From positions 1-64,000 of the forward strand of contig MU129064.1 of assembly GCA_014904985.1 (NCBI GenBank): a stretch of DNA of 64,000 nt. The letters are read 5' to 3'. Below, in pieces: positions 62,830 to 64,000 of this stretch. The stretch comes from Hydnum rufescens UP504. Taxonomy: Eukaryota; Basidiomycota; Agaricomycetes; Cantharellales; Hydnaceae. Both the position numbers and the translations under genes were made by a program. How positions within the stretch are numbered: the stretch's first letter is position 1; each line of letters begins with the position of its first letter. The notes below the pieces were generated by a model. The model saw only the letters and a program-made list of their open reading frames with translations, ran no database searches and was not told the origin of the DNA.

Positions 62830-63313
62830 TCGCGTCTTTCATTTGATCGGCCACTGCCGAAAACCCAAATAGCCTTCATCATTCATTCACTCCACATTGC
62901 AATACAGTAAATTGACATCGAGTCAGGCCAGCAGCGCGCCGCTCTCACACTATTCGATACAGTCCGCTATCCTAATCATGGAGTACCAATCAACTGTGCG
63001 CCGGGTCAATATGATGAATACAATGTCAGTCTCCTTATTTATAATTCTGAATATGGCCATCGTCGTGCGGATAGTACAGTACAGTGATCATGCCAGAGCC
63101 TGTCGCTCTTGAGTACGTTTATCTAGCCTTGGCGCCCAGCGTCTCGAGGCATATGGCAGACGGTCACAATCTCTGCTACGAGTTCATTCCATCTGGGCAT
63201 TGAGAAGTCAGGATATCCATGACAGGCTGGTATACTTGGGGATCCTAGGAAGTAGGGACGTCATATGAATACAGCGATGAATTGTATCATGAGAGCGTGT
63301 GCTGCCGCCCCCA
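62830..63313. other. Intergenic stretch between SIN1 and PTEN
   Basis: 484 bp holding the 3' UTR of SIN1 and the promoter of PTEN. No gene seen. Confidence 0.5.
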
Positions 63314-64000
63314 TTAGACTATGACACTCGAACTGCGAGGCCGACGACTTTTGTCTTTGGGTCTGTGGTGCGACCCAGAACGCTCCATCATATATGATTT
63401 CTGCAGATTCTTGATCGTTGCCACAATCTCCGCTGAGCAGGCTGCCAGTTAGAGAGAGGTCGATAGACAAGCAGAAGTAGTACGTACCCGCCAATGCCGG
63501 ACTCTCCGCTTCAAAGTCATATCTCTTATTTCCACCGTCTCGGCGGACGATCATCTTAACAGAACCAGCGTCTTTCTTTGTGAGAATGCAATTGTGCACA
63601 GTCTTGATATGATAGGAGCTCGTCTTAGCACTCTCGAGAAGTGCTCTAGTAGCGGATGGCATGAACTATTTGATACACGCAAGTCAATTACCACTGTAAG
63701 GCAGGAGCAACTGCAAACACACATGAATATAGTCGCCGTCAATAGCGAGAATTCGTTCATGGGACCCGAATACCATGGGCACTTTGCGATAGATAGTATA
63801 TTTCTGGACGCTCAAATCAGTCCCTGACGAAGGGGAAGAGCGAAACACATCACATACTTTATAGGCAGATGTAAAATCGACGCCACCTGTTGGAAGGTCC
63901 GAGTAATGCTTATTCTTATCGAATATTGAGGCTGTCGCGACAACAACGATCAGATAACGAACGATATAGATAGAGGCAAGAATACATCATACCATTGGGA
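63314..64000 (-). CDS. SIN1: Sin1/Avo1 TORC2 subunit, C-terminal PH domain (partial)
   Basis: The gene runs off the right edge of the window, so only the 3' exons are present. Minus-strand exons read SIFDKNKHYSDLPTGGVDFT, DLSVQKYTIYRKVPMVFGSH, ERILAIDGDYIH, SSYHIKTVHNCILTKK and VRRDGGNKRYDFEAESPALA. The last exon, EIVATIKNLQKS followed by a basic Ser-rich tail, ends at 63314. This is the PH domain of Sin1, which binds phosphoinositides and restrains TORC2. The exon junction within the last Ala codon (GTACGT donor, CTCAG acceptor) keeps the frame. The CRIM and RBD domains expected upstream lie beyond 64000. Confidence 0.85.

Overview
The window looks like nuclear DNA of a filamentous basidiomycete, most likely a mushroom-forming Agaricomycete. 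Genes are split by many short introns (roughly 45-90 nt, GT-AG), lie tens to a few hundred bases apart, and encode typical fungal families: a Zn2Cys6 regulator, a PARP-type zinc-finger protein, Nop13, Prp3, PTEN and the TORC2 subunit Sin1. No species can be assigned from sequence alone. All gene structures were assembled by eye from conserved motifs and splice signals, so inner exon edges are approximate.

Layout. 1-4665 is gene-poor: an intron-containing tRNA-Asp, and a 745-bp element with inverted ends that holds a G-rich minisatellite and a tRNA-like block. 4666-6867 is a Zn2Cys6 transcription factor whose frame is broken in two places. 6868-10060 has no gene I can defend. From 10061 to the end the DNA is gene-dense: DIS3 (exosome nuclease), a cyclophilin, two tRNA-Val genes, an F-box-like protein, HIRA, VPS29, a PARP-type zinc-finger protein, a small tetraspan protein, a Nop13-like RNA-binding protein, a Tpa1/Ofd1-type dioxygenase, a SAP-kinase protein, a Golgi-type glycosyltransferase-like protein, a large membrane protein, MSH2, an M28 metallopeptidase, mitochondrial uL16, PRP3, a KH-domain protein, RPN1, a B-type cyclin, a nuclear-looking EF-hand-like protein, PTEN and, cut by the window edge, SIN1.

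Organisation and function. From about 10 to 60 kb strands alternate almost gene by gene, giving eight head-to-head pairs with start codons about 70-290 bp apart, so shared promoters are likely. Most genes are housekeeping functions: RNA processing and decay (DIS3, Nop13, PRP3, KH protein), chromatin and DNA repair (HIRA, MSH2), protein turnover (RPN1, M28), trafficking (VPS29), translation (uL16m, Tpa1) and cell cycle (cyclin B). PTEN and SIN1, both tied to phosphoinositide/TORC2 signalling, sit in tandem at the right end.

Most notable points: a SAP-domain protein kinase that has lost the usual beta-3 lysine but carries a lysine in the glycine-rich loop, as WNK kinases do; frame breaks at short repeats in the transcription factor, the EF-hand-like gene and PTEN; and the composite repeat element near the left end.
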